From positions 381,488-445,487 of the forward strand of contig SIJG01000062.1 of the NCBI GenBank assembly GCA_023374025.1: a DNA stretch of 64,000 nucleotides, written 5' to 3'. Numbering within the stretch: the stretch's first letter is position 1; the number at the start of each line of letters is the position of its first letter. This document shows, piece by piece, positions 24,495 through 35,683 of this stretch. The position numbers were made by a program, and so were the translations under genes. Below the pieces are notes generated by a model, which worked only from the letters and a program-made list of their open reading frames with translations, was not told the origin of the DNA and did not search any database. This stretch comes from Heterodera schachtii. Taxonomy: Eukaryota > Nematoda > Chromadorea > Rhabditida > Heteroderidae.

Positions 24495-25324
24495 CTTATA
24501 ATGAGGAAGATTCAATTTTGATTTAATATTAAAAAATATTATATAATTTATTAGGCTAAAGGGTCACACCAAACCAAAAATTGGCAAAATAATGGTTCTC
24601 ATTGCCTAGGAAATGTCAATTTATGCACGTAATTTCATGGCACACTTTAGTATAAGGATAATCGAATTAGTATATATATATGACAAATATAGAAATTAAT
24701 CTTTTTCTTTCTTTAAAATTAAGAATTTTTAAATTGTTTTCTTTCGATAAATTGGTAAAAATGGGATTTTTTATGCTTTTTTTGACATTTAAATTTCCAC
24801 ATCAAAATTGGCCTGTTTTAAAAATTCTAAAAATGATAATTCCAAGTTTAACAAATGGAGTATTTTTAAAAGAATTGGAACTTGAGTAGAAAAATTTTTG
24901 AAATTTTGCAGGCTGTTGGTAACATCGTATTCAAACATATTTTTTCCAGCCCTAGTAGCCTAAACAATTAAAATTAAGAAAGCACAGTCTTCAGTTTTTA
25001 GGAGCATTATTAATTCAGCAGTTTGAATAATTGATCATTTTTTCGAAATTTACTATCTATCAATTTATCAGACAATAAATATCATTTTCTATCACCTATA
25101 TAATGCTGTTTAGACTAATTGGATTGAAAAAGTTAATTTGAACCCGGTTTTGGAACTAGGCGCAAGTGTCTGGCAAATTTCGTTGACGTAAATTCGGGTA
25201 ATCCGTGAAATTTCTGTGTGCAAAAAAAAAATTGAATTTTACCTCAACACACATGCAGCTTTCACGCAGGTGGTTGTTGAGACGGGGCAGTTCACCTTGT
25301 TTCTTACCTCACGACCATCATATC

Positions 25325-25950
25325 TAGGGTTGGGAATTATATGGAAATCCATACCTTTTTCCTGGACTGTGGTAGGTCTGAAACGCACGAAAAACATGTT
25401 TTTAGCTTGGTTTGAAGCTTCTAGGATGGATTTCTATATCCTATTTTCCATATTTTTCCATATTTCGCGATTTATGTCCATATTTCCATATTTTATGTCC
25501 ATATTTTGGCATTTTTTCAAAAAAACTCTATTAGAAAGGCCCAAGCAGCTAAAATGGCCTTTTGAGCCCAAAGACCGGAAAATTTTCAAAAAAATCATTT
25601 TTTCGCCAAATTTTTTCGAGAATATTGAATAAATTTAAATTTTCTTCTTGATTAGTAAATTTTTTATGTAAAAAATAAGCAAAAATAAAAAAATAAAAAT
25701 TTCTCTTTTCGGGTTGATTTTTCGCTAAAAATTAATAAATTTTAAGTTTAACGTGCCTTCTTCTAAAATGATTTTTAGTACCACCATATTTAGCCATTTT
25801 TAACGTTTTACTTTTTATTTTGCGAATTTGAAGAAATTTTGAAAAAATATACTCTTAATTTGGAAAAATTTATGTCCATATTTCGCAATTTTTGGTCCAT
25901 ATTTTACGGACATATTTTGCGATTTTATATCCATATAATTCCCAACCCTA
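25325..25950. mobile_element. hAT-type element, word TCCATATTT
   Basis: The ends TAGGGTTGGGAATTATATGG and CCATATAATTCCCAACCCTA are perfect inverted repeats. The flanks ATCATATC (25317-25324) and ATAATATC (25951-25958) match at 7 of 8 bases. Both arms repeat TCCATATTT in the same orientation (25435-25510 and 25873-25935). An internal module, GCACGAAAAACATG..AGCTTGGTTTGAAGCTTC, is at about 25385-25430 and is shared with other elements that use different words. Confidence 0.85.
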
Positions 25951-26659
25951 ATAATATCCAAAACCGTTATAGCATCTAAGCGCTGAAATGTACAAAATAA
26001 AAACTAAATGAATAATATAAAACAATTCTTTGTCAAATTCATTTATTTTTGCCAAAAAAAAATTATTAATTGTTCTTCTTCTAAGGCCCAAAAATTTCCC
26101 GACATTCAAGACCGAGACCAAAATTAACTCGAGAGCAAAACTAATTATTAATGAATTCACCGTTTACAGTTGGCACCAAAAGGAAAAAATAAGCAGAAAA
26201 AATGTCGATGAAGCAGACATTTATTCTTTTTAAGAATGGTTGGAATATTTTGTTTTTTTGAAAACAAATTAATTTGTTTTTTTTTTCTTTTAATCTCTTG
26301 ACAATTATTTAAAAAAAACCCCAAAAAAGTATTAATAAATTAACAGGTATTTTTCGTTTTGCCTTTTCACAGTAAATAAAACCAACGGCCTTTTAGCATA
26401 AAATTGAAAAATTTCATCCATTTTATGCTAATTGGTCAATCGATTGGGAAAAGCAAAATAAAAATTTTGAAACTAAATAAGAAAATAAAAATGGTGATAC
26501 ATTGTTTGTGGAAAACAGCGTCGATATTTTATTATTTGTCTTAAAAAGAGAGATTTTGTCATAGAATTAAGGAAATATTACTGCACTGATCAAAATAAGA
26601 AATTTTAAAACTCTATTCTAATCCCTTTTTCAATAAAATGTTTTGTTCTGGCTTAAAAA

Positions 26660-27000
26660 AAATTTAAACAGATATTTGAACCAGTTCATAAACCTTTGAA
26701 AAGGGCACAACACGGACAAATCTGGTATCATTCGAGGGATCATATCTTGATTAGTTAAGCTAAAAATCAGAGAATGAGGCTGAAACGGCCCATCTGAGAG
26801 CTTTTTGAATCAGTTCAAAACGCGAAGAAATTTGAAAAAATAGTGAAAATAAAAATTAATTTTTCTTGTTGTACTAAAAAGCAGCGCACACTCGACTTTG
26901 TACGGCGGCCAGTAGTTGGTGCGAGATTCCTGGCTCCAGCAGAAGAAATCCGCGCGTGATCTGCAGGCGGTTGACTGATTGGCGGGAGACTCTTGAGCCT
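26660..27000. repeat. Partial MITE related to the one at 33588
   Basis: The segment CACACTCGACTTTGTACGGCGGCCAGTAG (about 26887-26915) and the following CGCGCGTGATCTGC-type sequence are an inverted relative of the centre of the element at 33588-33968. The ends are not preserved here. It lies immediately upstream of duplicated block 1. Confidence 0.45.
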
Positions 27001-27402
27001 TTTTTTATTTAATCAAACAATTTATACAAATTCTTTTTAAATCTAATTTAATTCTTTTTAAATGTCATTTAATTGTTTTTTTTAAATATCGTCGCTGTTT
27101 TCACAAAGCGATGAATCATTTTTATTTTGTCAGATAACTTCACAATTTTCATTTGCTTTTCCCTGATCAATTAACATAAAATGGATGAATAATTTTCACA
27201 ATGTTAGGCTAAAATTCCGTTCAATTTATTATGTAAAGCAAAATCATTTTATTTCATTTCATTTCATTTATTTGTTAGTGCTTTTTTGTTTTTTGCTGTG
27301 TACAATAGAAGATTTCAAATAAATGATAAAATGATTATTTATTTGAAAATAATTTAGATAAAAATTCTGATTCCGTCCATTCTTAAACAACAAAAAAAAA
27401 CA

Positions 27403-28043
27403 ATGTCCGCTCCATCCACCGCTTTTTTTCTTCTTGCTTTCACTCTTTTTGTGCCGGCTGCAAACGGTGAGTTTATGATGTTTATAATGGAAGCGTATTT
27501 GATAAAGTATTAATACCAATTTATTTCTTAATTAAATGTAATGCGAATTTGTACATTTCAGCGCTTCGCTGCTTCCATGGCGAGCTGAATGATGGGGTGG
27601 GATCATATGAAGCGGTACAATGTCCTCCTACCCGTTTTGGATGCTTTAAAATAGCCTGTGAGCTTTCCGGTAATGCTAAGCTTAATTTTATTTTATTTTT
27701 TAATTTGATGTGAATGAACTGTTCTTTCAAGAATAACACCAAAAATTTCAAATTCAAAATTTCTGTAGGACAAAGCGGCAGAGGCAAGGGATGTCTAGGA
27801 AATATGATGCAGCTGCAGATGGCTTGTGGATCAACCGTTACAAAAAACTCTTTACAGTGCTCAGTCCATTGTTGCGACGGGAATTTGTGCAACGGTGTGC
27901 TCGCCATGCACACGCCCGCCATTGGCCGTGCCGTTTTGGTGCCATTGGTGATTGGCATTTTGGCCGGTAAAAGGGAGACGAAAAAAGAAGAAATTCATTT
28001 TTATTAATTCCATCCTTTAGCTGCATTTGGCATTTTGTACTGA
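27403..28043 (+). CDS. GPI-anchor-type three-finger (Ly6-like) protein, paralog 3
   Basis: Exons 27403-27466, 27562-27669, 27769-27966 and 28021-28043 sum to 393 nt, giving 130 aa. All introns are phase 1. The signal peptide is MSAPSTAFFLLAFTLFVPAA. The ectodomain has ten cysteines: LRCFHG, QCPP, FGC, IAC, GC, AC, QC, HCCDGNLCN. The asparagine of LCNG is a plausible GPI attachment site. It is followed by a spacer and the hydrophobic tail AVLVPLVIGILAAAFGILY. It is the Ly6-like gene of duplicated block 1 and is closest to paralogs 4 and 5. Likely displayed on the cell or body surface or secreted; ligand unknown. Confidence 0.85.
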
Positions 28044-29574
28044 TTGAATGGGAAGAAGGAAAGTGAGGAGAAGAAAAGGAGGAAAAGAAAGAAGGAAGGA
28101 AGAAGAAGAAGAATGAAGTTCATACAAAAACCAAAAAAAAATACGAATTTAATAGATAAATAAAAATTGGTAATTTAATGCAAAAGCATTTATTTGGCAT
28201 AAATCATCTAAGAAAGGTGTAATTTTCACGAAATTATAGAATTTTATGTTTAAAAGGTTAACGCGTGTTAAATGAGCCGGTGCTATGTCGTTATATAAAA
28301 ACCATCATTTTTAACATTTTTTATTGAAACTTTTCAGATTATTAGAAAACGCTTAGGCTATCGAATTTAAAAATTTTTTCATTAGAAATAAAATACTTTT
28401 GATCAGCAAAAATTCTGATCAAAATTTTTTTTGAACCAACAAATTAAATGATCTTGATAAGGATAGCCCTAATTATTTTTTTATAGCCTGCAAAATTTCA
28501 AAAAATTTCGCTGTCTCAAAAAAGTTATGACCAAAAAAAAAACTTAAGACCTAGTTCCTTTTGTACCTTTGGCCAAAAGTTTGTTTAAACGTGACGAATT
28601 TTTTAGGAATTTTGCTCAACGATAAAATGACCTGTTGTTGGTTATTGCCATTTAGCGTAGAAGGAGTCTAGGAAATTTCGGTTTCGGTCTCAAATTTTGG
28701 GTTTTTGTTTTTCTTTATTTCTATTTCTGAGCTGGGACCAAGCTGTACTTTTTCCAAGAAAATATAAGAAATTATTAAAATATTATATTATTTTTCAGTC
28801 TTCATTATAAGATTTTTGGAGAAAAATCTCGCGTTTTTGGTATCGGTCTCGTGTCTCGGATTTACAGTATCTTCCAGACGAAACTCTTATTAGCTTTTGG
28901 TAAATTTAAAAAAAAGATGGTTTAAATGAAAATTAAATTTTGACAAAATTAAACTGAAAGCACCAAGCAGTTAGATATTAAAATATATTTATTCAATTGT
29001 TGGCATACATTAAAAAGGGGGTGGGTCGGAAAACTTTTTTGCGAAGAGGGGTCGGCCACCCGGTGACCTTTTTTTTTTTGATTTTCAAAAACCGTTTTTT
29101 TCGGCGCGCTTTTTCCAATAAAATTTCGGGAACAGGGGGGGGGGGGCGCGGCGGTGCCGATAGGCGCCGCCGGGAAAATTTTTGAAATTTTGTATGTGAT
29201 TTGTTAACAGATTTTCACCAAAAAATGGCCCATTTTTGCGATTTTGAGCCAATTTTTTATGAAAAATAGCAATTTTTGGGTTTGGCGGTGCCGCCAGGCG
29301 CCGCCGGAGAAAATTTTTTGGACTTTTTAATGAATTTATTAAGAAAACTTTCAAAATTTGCGACCCCCCCCCCTCGCTGCGACCCCCCCCCCCCCCCCTC
29401 TTTTACACCGGCCCCCCTTCGCTGCGAAGCCCCCCCCCCCCTCGCTGGCCCCCTTTGCGAGCGAGGGGGGCGGGGGTCCGACCCCCCCGCCCCCTAAAAA
29501 ATGTATGATTGCTGGTCAAAGGAGATTTGACTGTTGGTGCAGTTTTTTGACACTCATTGTGCGCCGGTGTTGGT
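28044..29574. other. Downstream flank of block 1, then GC-core dimer
   Basis: 28044-28900 is duplicated downstream of paralogs 4 and 5; shared landmarks are GGCATAAATCATCTAAGAAAG and GAGCCGGTGCTATGTCG. Near 29030-29340 it carries a pair of GC cores (29149-29173 and 29283-29307) linked by TTTGTTAACAGATTTTCACC, preceded by a 12-G run. C-runs of 9 to 15 follow at 29366-29400. The shared sequence GCGCCGGTGTTGGTT ends at 29574, exactly where amine-receptor sequence continues in blocks 2 and 3. Confidence 0.55.
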
Positions 29575-29732
29575 TAGTGCTGCTCGAGAACGAAAATTTC
29601 CCGAGACTCGAGACCGAGTCTTGACCCCGAGACCGAGAACCTCGAGACCTAGACTCAAAAAACCCGTGACCCGAGACTTTTTTCAAAAAATTTTCTTATT
29701 CGCTTAAAAAATCATTTTACTTTTTTAAGTAT
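29575..29732. repeat. Left arm of a word-arm element, word CTCGAGACC
   Basis: It begins TAGTGCTGCTCGAGAACG immediately after the block-1 sequence and repeats GAGACTCGAGACCGAG-type words to about 29680. The remainder resumes beyond the LTR retrotransposon at 32759, with a GC core at 32896-32920. No right terminus is found. AGTAT at 29728-29732 is the LTR element's target duplication. Confidence 0.55.
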
Positions 29733-29978
29733 TGTTGTGCCGTAGAACAATTTATTTGTCAATGGAAATTGGTGAAACAAATAAAAGAAATGTGAAGAGG
29801 TCAAATCAATATTTGGGGAACAACAATATTTAAAAGAGGAGACAAAATGTGGAGGAGAAGATGGGAGCCAAAGACAGAATGATTTGAATGGGTCAATGGG
29901 GAAAAACATTTGTGTGTGGGACTGAAATGACATAAACAAAATGCCAAAAATAATAACATTTAAAATGTCGTCCCAACA
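29733..29978 (-). repeat. Downstream (3') LTR
   Basis: 246 bp; on + it starts TGTTGTGCCGTAG and ends CGTCGTCCCAACA. It matches the copy at 32510-32753 almost base for base, with a 2-base indel in an AATA/A run near the end. Such similarity implies insertion that is recent relative to the surrounding decay. Confidence 0.9.
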
Positions 29979-29996
29979 CCTCCCCTTTTAAATTGA

Positions 29997-31376
29997 TCAC
30001 TTTCCCGCCCTGATCGGTACGTAATCGTATTTGGGCCTGCGCGGATCAGCAATGTCCAAGCGCACAGCTGACTTCCGTTGGCGTGCGGGATACCTTCTGA
30101 TAGGCTCATCCGGCGGAAGCGGCACGTCGTTGATCTGCGGCAATTGGACTGGTTCGGCTGCTTGGACGGCGATTGGCGGTGGCTCTAATATAGGCAATCC
30201 GAAGGTGTCATTCAAGACATCCAACGGATGCGGGATGTCCTCGTCCCCGATCGCTCTCGCATGCAATCATACATGATCAAGGGGTGCGCCGGCGCACCCC
30301 CCCCCGCGTCGTAATAGGCTTGGCGCACCCCCCCCCACGTGCGTCGTAAGGGGGGCGGCTGTAAAGGAGGGGGGGGGGTCGTCGTGGGGTGGGTCGTACC
30401 GAAGGGGGAAAAATTAAAATTTGAACAATTTCCTTAGCAAAACGCATACAAAACTCAAAAATTTTCCCGGCAGCGCCTATCGGCACCGCCGGACCGCCCC
30501 ACACCTTCTGCAAAAGTTTTTTGGAAAAAAACGCGCCGCAAAAAAAAAAGGTGATTTTAGCAAAAAAAAAAAAAAAAAGGTCGTCGCCGGGGAAAATCGG
30601 GGGCCGACGTAAGAAAAATTGGTCCTGGCGCACCCCCCCTGCGCCAAACGTCCGACGTATGGGAGTCTGACTGGCGCACCCCTTGATCATGTATGCATGC
30701 AATTGATTTGCATGGAAACGTCCAGTTGAATTGTCAGTGAATTGCACAGTGTAAATCACACCGTTTCTTTCACTGATTTTGCCCGCTCTCCAATCTTCGC
30801 CTTTCTTATGTCGGGCAAACACCTGGTCTCCGACATTGTATGATCGAAAACGGGCGCCATGTTTCCGATTAAATTGTGCCTCCATTTTGAGGTCTTTTTC
30901 TGTTGGTCGGATCGGCGGACGGAGAAGATCAAGAGCGATTCTCGGCCTTCTTCCAAGAAATAATTCCGCGGGGCACTTTCCATTCAGATTTTCCGATGGA
31001 GTGGTGCGAAAAGTTAAGAGGAATATTTCGAGAATGTCTCCCGACATCCCCTCCCCTTTTATTTTTGAAAATGCCCGATTAAAAGTGTCAACCATTCTTT
31101 CGGCTTGACCGTTTGATTGCGGCATATATGGAGCGGAAAAGAGATGTTCATTTATCTCAAATATTTCAGGATATTTGGAGAAAGCATCGACAATAATGAG
31201 GTACATCTTTCCGTTGAATGTCCAGCGTAGTCCATGTGGATTCGCTTCCAGGGTCCGTCGACTTTTGGCCATGATTGAAGAGTCGTTTTGATAGTATTTT
31301 TAGCGACTGATGCGCATTGTTGACATTTCCTGACGAACTCTTCAATTTCTGAGTTTTCCAAATTTTTGTTGTCCAT
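29997..31376 (-). pseudogene. Integrase remnant of the LTR retrotransposon
   Basis: In minus-strand order: a zinc-finger-like CXXC (KCQQC, about 31340), KRIHMDYAG, LIIVDAFSKYPEI with the first catalytic Asp (about 31200), PYMPQSNGQAERMVDTF with the catalytic Glu region, then the C-terminal chromatin-facing part (VGDQVFARHKK). There is a frameshift between the zinc-finger part and the core. The segment between SKYPEI and PYMPQSNG is too short, and the expected central Asp (DNG-type motif) is missing. A 428-bp insertion further splits the C-terminal region. It is non-functional as it stands. The family resembles integrases of Ty3/gypsy elements of invertebrates. Confidence 0.85.
30268..30695. 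mobile_element. 428-bp hAT-type MITE inside the integrase
   Basis: Perfect 23-bp terminal inverted repeats (CATACATGATCAAGGGGTGC plus GCC) are flanked by a perfect 8-bp duplication, CATGCAAT (30260-30267 and 30696-30703). Inside are CGCACCCCCCCC words near both ends and one GC core (30468-30492). A poly-A run lies at 30540-30580. The integrase reading frame lines up again across the insertion if the insert and one duplication copy are disregarded. Confidence 0.92.
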
Positions 31377-31440
31377 CTTGTCTTGAATTGTCCACAGAAA
31401 TGATAATAGCCCGACTTGTTACTGACAAAGTCGTCTGTAG

Positions 31441-32233
31441 CAGGGATGGCATTCCGAGGCCCCAAAAATTTTCGGAAATCGGAAATCGGAATTCCGGGGG
31501 TCCAAAATTTTTCGGAAATCGGAAATCGGATTTCCGAGACCCAAAAATTTTTCGGAAGTCGGAAATCGGAATTCCGACCCCAAAAACGTCGGAAATCGGA
31601 AGTCGGAAATCGGAAATTTTTCAAAAATATAAAATATAATAAAAAATTTTCTAAATATTTTAATAGGCTAAATTTTAAATTCTTAACCAAGTAAAAGGCG
31701 ATTCCAAAATTTTTTGATCTATTTAAATACATATTTGCTTAAAAAAATTATTCAATGATTTTCATCAAAAATTTTGCCTTTTTTTTGCGGCGCGTTTTTT
31801 CAAAATTTTTGAGAACATGGTGGGGGAGGTCCGGCGGTGCCGATAGGCGCCGCCGGGGAAAATTTTATAATTTTTAATGCAAATTGTTAACAAATTTTGT
31901 CCAAAAAATGACCAAATTTAGCGATGTTGAGGCAAAAATTTCTGTAGAAAATAAGATTTTTAGGATCCGGCGGTGCCGATAGGCGCCGCCGGAAAATTTT
32001 TGAAAATTTAATGCAATTTATTGATAAAAATTGTAAAAAAAATGTAAATTTTTTGAAAAAATTCAAAAAAAAATTTCCGAAAATTTCCGACTTTTTATCC
32101 AAAATTTCGGAAATCGGAAGTCGGAATTCCGACGTCCCAAATTTTTTCGGAAATCGGAAATCGGAATTCCGACCCCAAAAATGTCGGAAATCGGAAATCG
32201 GAAGTCGGAAATCGGAATTCCGTGCCATCCCTG
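31441..32233. mobile_element. hAT-type element, word TCGGAAATCGGAA
   Basis: The ends CAGGGATGGCATTCCG and CGTGCCATCCCTG are inverted. A perfect 8-bp duplication, GTCTGTAG, flanks it (31433-31440 and 32234-32241). Both arms (31470-31620 and 32085-32220) are arrays of TCGGAAATCGGAAGTCGG in the same orientation. Two GC cores sit between them (31841-31857 and 31967-31992), separated by TGTTAACAAATTTTGTCC. It inserted into the LTR element upstream of its integrase. Confidence 0.92.
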
Positions 32234-32509
32234 GTCTGTAGCACCTGGCTATCAGTTGGGCTTAAATCGATGAGCCAAACTTGTTGCTGACAAGTTTATC
32301 TGTAGCACTTGGCTAACAGCTTTGGCTTTTGTTGACACTTGACCTTCAATTTATTTCGACACAATTGGTGTACGAAATAATGGCGGCGATGAAGAATGAT
32401 TTCGACACAAATGGTGTTCGAAATTTCGCCGGAATTTATTTCACCGCTGACTTTGTTCGAATTTGCACAAATTTGTAGAATTTGTTCGAAGTTAGACGGG
32501 CGTCGCCAC

Positions 32510-32753
32510 TGTTGTGCCGTAGAACAATTTATTTGTCAATGGAAATTGGTGAAACAAATAAAAGAAATGTGAAGAGGTCAAATCAATATTTGGGGAACAA
32601 CAATATTTAAAAGAGGAGACAAAATGTGGAGGAGAAGATGGGAGCCAAAGACAGAATGATTTGAATGGGTCAATGGGGAAAAACATTTGTGTGTGGGACT
32701 GAAATGACATAAACAAAATGCCAAAAAATAACATTTAAAATGTCGTCCCAACA
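32510..32753 (-). repeat. Upstream (5') LTR
   Basis: 244-bp copy of the downstream LTR, ending CCCAACA and followed by the AGTAT target duplication. Read on the minus strand it precedes the primer-binding site. Confidence 0.9.
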
Positions 32754-33508
32754 AGTATTTTCTTAACATTTTTTTAATTGTTTCAATTAGGTACAATATT
32801 CATCAATCCAAAACGTATAAAACCAAAAATTCATGTGTTTTTTTTTTGCGGGTTTTAAGTCAATTTTAAAAGGTAAAGGGAAAATTTTGGAGCTCCGACG
32901 GTGCCGATAGGCGCCGCCGAGGAAAATTTAGAAATTTTTATTGCACTTTGTTAACAGATTTAGTCTAGAAATGACAATATTTTACGATTTTAATTGTCAA
33001 AATTATGATTTAATTCCCATCGAAAAAAGGAACAATTTTGAAAAATGATAAGAAAAACAATTTGGTTGGGAATTGATCCAAGCTAAAATAAGGGAAAGAA
33101 CCAAGAACACAATCAACTGGACCACGCATGTGATATGAGAACCAATGCAAAGAATTAACAAATTTATTAATTAATTTCCAAAAGCCAACCATTTATACAA
33201 ATTTTTTTTAAATGTCATTTAAATTGTTTTTTAAATATCGTCGCTGTTTTCACAAAGCGATGAATCATTTTTATTTTGTCAGATAGCTTCACAATTTTGA
33301 TTTGCTTTTCCCTGATCAATTAACATAAAATGGATGAATAATTTTCCCAATGTTAGGCTAAAATTCCGTTCATTTATTTTATGTACAGTGCAAAATAAAA
33401 TCATTTCTTTTGCTATGTACAATAGAAGATTCAAATAAATGATAAAATATTATTTATTGATAATAATTCAGATAAATCTGCTTCAATCCAATCTTAAAAA
33501 AAAAAACA

Positions 33509-34952
33509 ATGTCCGCTCCATCCGTCACCTTTTTTCTTCTTGCTTTCACTATTTTTGTGCCGACTGCAAACGGTGAGTTTATGATGTAAATATGGCTTTG
33601 AGGTCCCAAACTCAAAATTGCTCAAAAACGGTGGAATCGATGTAAAAAGGCTAGAAATGGGTAGGAACAATAGAATTAGGCGCGTCACGCGCGGACTTCT
33701 TCCGTAGCCCGTAGTCTCTCCCCACCTACTGGCCGCCGTAGTCGAGTGTGCGGCGGTTTTTTAGCGCAATAAGCAAAAATAATAATTTAAATGACCTTTG
33801 AGCGTTTTTCTTGGCTGGATTTGGCACTCCAATCCCGGCACTTTTTCAACATGGAAAAGGGCAAGCGCGCCCCTAATTCTATTTTTCCTACCCATTTCTA
33901 GCCTTTTTACATCGAATCCGACCGTTTTTGAGCAATTTTGAGTTTGGGACTTCAAAGCCATATTTTCCGATGTTTATTAATGGAAACGATTTGGGAAAGT
34001 ATTAATACCAATTTATTTTTTAATTAAAAGTAATGCGAATTTGTACATTTCAGCGTTTAGCTGCTTTGTAGGCCATGGGAATAGTAAACAAAATCACAAT
34101 CCATACAACACGATGGAATGTCCTTCGCCTAACGTCTGCAGTAAAATAGCCTGTGATTCGGGTAACTATCAGCATAATGAGTAAAGGGATATGATTTTTA
34201 GTCCTAACCTCAAAAATAGGCACTAAAAATGGAAAATAGGCATTAAAAACCTTAAAATGACAAAATCTATTCAAAAAATAGGGCTGTCAAAATATGTATC
34301 AAATAATTTTACCAAGATCGTTAAGATTGACCGTCACTTGACTGGGTGTGTCGTAAAAATATGACAATGATTGTACATTAAAACATATTTATGTATATTA
34401 ACAAATAACTTCATTTAAAAATAAATTTATAGAATAAAAAGTTCAAAAGTGTATCAAAATGTTTTAAATATAAAAATGAAAAATTAACCTTTTATAAAAT
34501 AATATTATTATTTTATTAATTAAATTTAATTACTTGCCCTAGTCGGACTTGGTCCTAGCACCAAAAAAGCTTGTTTTTCGTGCGTTTCAGGCCACTGGTA
34601 GCTCAGGAGAAAAAAAATAGGCAAAAACCTAAAAATTGTATCACTAATTAGCGTCTCTTTTAAGAAATAAATAAATTTAAATTCAAAAGGAATCAGAATC
34701 AAGAATTGTCTACAAAACATGATGGCTTGCGATACAACCGTGTCAATGCCTTTCACTGGAGAGTGCACAGTCCATTGTTGCACTGGGCATTTGTGCAACG
34801 GTGTGCTCGCCATGCACACGCCCGCCATTGGCCGTGCCGTTTTAGTGCCATTGGTTATTGGCATTTTGGCCGGTAAAAAGGGAGACCAAAAAAGAACAAA
34901 TTCATTTTTATTAAATTCCATTCTTTTAGCTGCATTTGGCATTTTGTTCTGA
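33509..34952 (+). CDS. GPI-anchor-type three-finger (Ly6-like) protein, paralog 4
   Basis: Exons 33509-33572, 34054-34161, 34690-34872 and 34930-34952 sum to 378 nt, giving 125 aa. Exon 1 (64 nt), exon 2 (108 nt) and exon 4 (23 nt) have exactly the lengths seen in paralogs 3 and 5. The signal peptide is MSAPSVTFFLLAFTIFVPTA. Cysteines: FSCFVG, ECP, VC, IAC, NC, MAC, EC, HCCTGHLCNG. The tail AIGRAVLVPLVIGILAGAAFGILF is near-identical to its paralogs. Intron 1 holds a 381-bp MITE and intron 2 holds remnants with the GCACGAAAAAC-type module (about 34560-34600). A 727-bp element begins 4 bp after the stop. Confidence 0.83.
33588..33968. mobile_element. MITE with about 77-bp inverted repeats in intron 1 of paralog 4
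   Basis: The left arm (ATATGGCTTTGAGGTCCCAA, then CTCAAAATTGCTCAAAAACG and AAAAAGGCTAGAAATGGGTA) recurs inverted at 33885-33965. GATGT flanks both sides (33583-33587 and 33969-33973). Paralogs 3 and 5 lack it at the same intron position, giving empty sites. The centre holds CGGCGGTTTT and GGCCGCCGTAGTCGAGTG. Confidence 0.8.
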
Positions 34953-34956
34953 TTGA

Positions 34957-35683
34957 TGCTCATATTCACAATGCTAACTATCCGCAGATAATTCGCTAGC
35001 TGCAGATAAATCCATATTCACAATGATAGGGATAAGGTATCCGTATTCTGAACTAGCAAATTAATCCCCATCTCTAGTGCCCTCTAAAAACAAAAATTTA
35101 TTTATTAAATTCTTCAAAATTAATTTCAAATAATATAATTTTAATTTCTAAAGTATTATTTTGATGTCCAAATAAATTTTGGAGTATTTAAATTTAAAAT
35201 TTTTTATCGAAACTTCAAAATCTTTTATGAAAATATTTGATTTTTTTAGGAAACAAAACACGTTAATTTTGGTTTATTACAATTATAAATTCAATTATTA
35301 GATTTTTTTTTGAATAAGTAAATTTTAAATAAAAAGTAAAAAAAATTATATTTTAGGGAATTCATTTTTGAGAAATTTTTTTCAATTCTTAGAAGTGCAT
35401 AATATTGTTAAAAAACTAACAAACTACTTAGCGCCTAAAGGACCCGAACCCACAGACACTTTTTCGTCCAAAGCACAAGCCACTAGACAAAGAATACACT
35501 AACAAAGGGAAAAGTAGCGGCTTATCCGTATCATTTGGATAGGTAGCTGGGGATCGAACTATCTCCTGCCGTATTCCGAGTTGGGAATACGGATTTTGAG
35601 CCGTAGATTAATCGATCTGCAGCTACCCTAGCTATAGCTAGAGATATGCCGATTTTTATCCTTAGCATTGTGAATATGAGCAT
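34957..35683. mobile_element. 727-bp element, ends TGCTCATATTCACAATGCTAA
   Basis: Perfect inverted ends: TGCTCATATTCACAATGCTAA-type sequence at 34957 and its complement ending at 35683. TGA directly repeats on both sides (34954-34956 and 35684-35686). Paralogs 3 and 5 have uninterrupted sequence here, so this is a clean insertion just after the paralog-4 stop. Subterminal arms carry CTGCAGATAA / TATCCGTATT words. A tRNA-like segment lies near 35405-35490 on minus (TAGTGGCTTGTGC ... GGGTTCGGGTCC). Confidence 0.8.

Larger units (their letters stand above)
29733..32753 (-). mobile_element. Defective Ty3/gypsy-type LTR retrotransposon
   Basis: Two near-identical LTRs (29733-29978 and 32510-32753, about 245 bp, TG...CA ends) are flanked by the 5-bp target duplication AGTAT (29728-29732 and 32754-32758). 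The element runs on the minus strand. The polypurine tract AAAAGGGGAGGTG lies beside the downstream LTR (29979-29991), and the primer-binding site GTGGCGACGCCCGTC lies beside the upstream one (32495-32509). Only integrase-like coding sequence remains; gag, protease, reverse transcriptase and RNase H are absent. Two hAT-type insertions (30268-30695 and 31441-32233) lie inside it. Confidence 0.9.

Noticed and set aside
25216..25632. 138-codon ORF
   Set aside because: Runs into the TCCATATTT element and has no splice partners or domain.
31388..31694. Open frames in the TCGGAAATCGG arrays
   Set aside because: The repeated word length and lack of stops make chance ORFs; the region is the arm of a hAT-type element.
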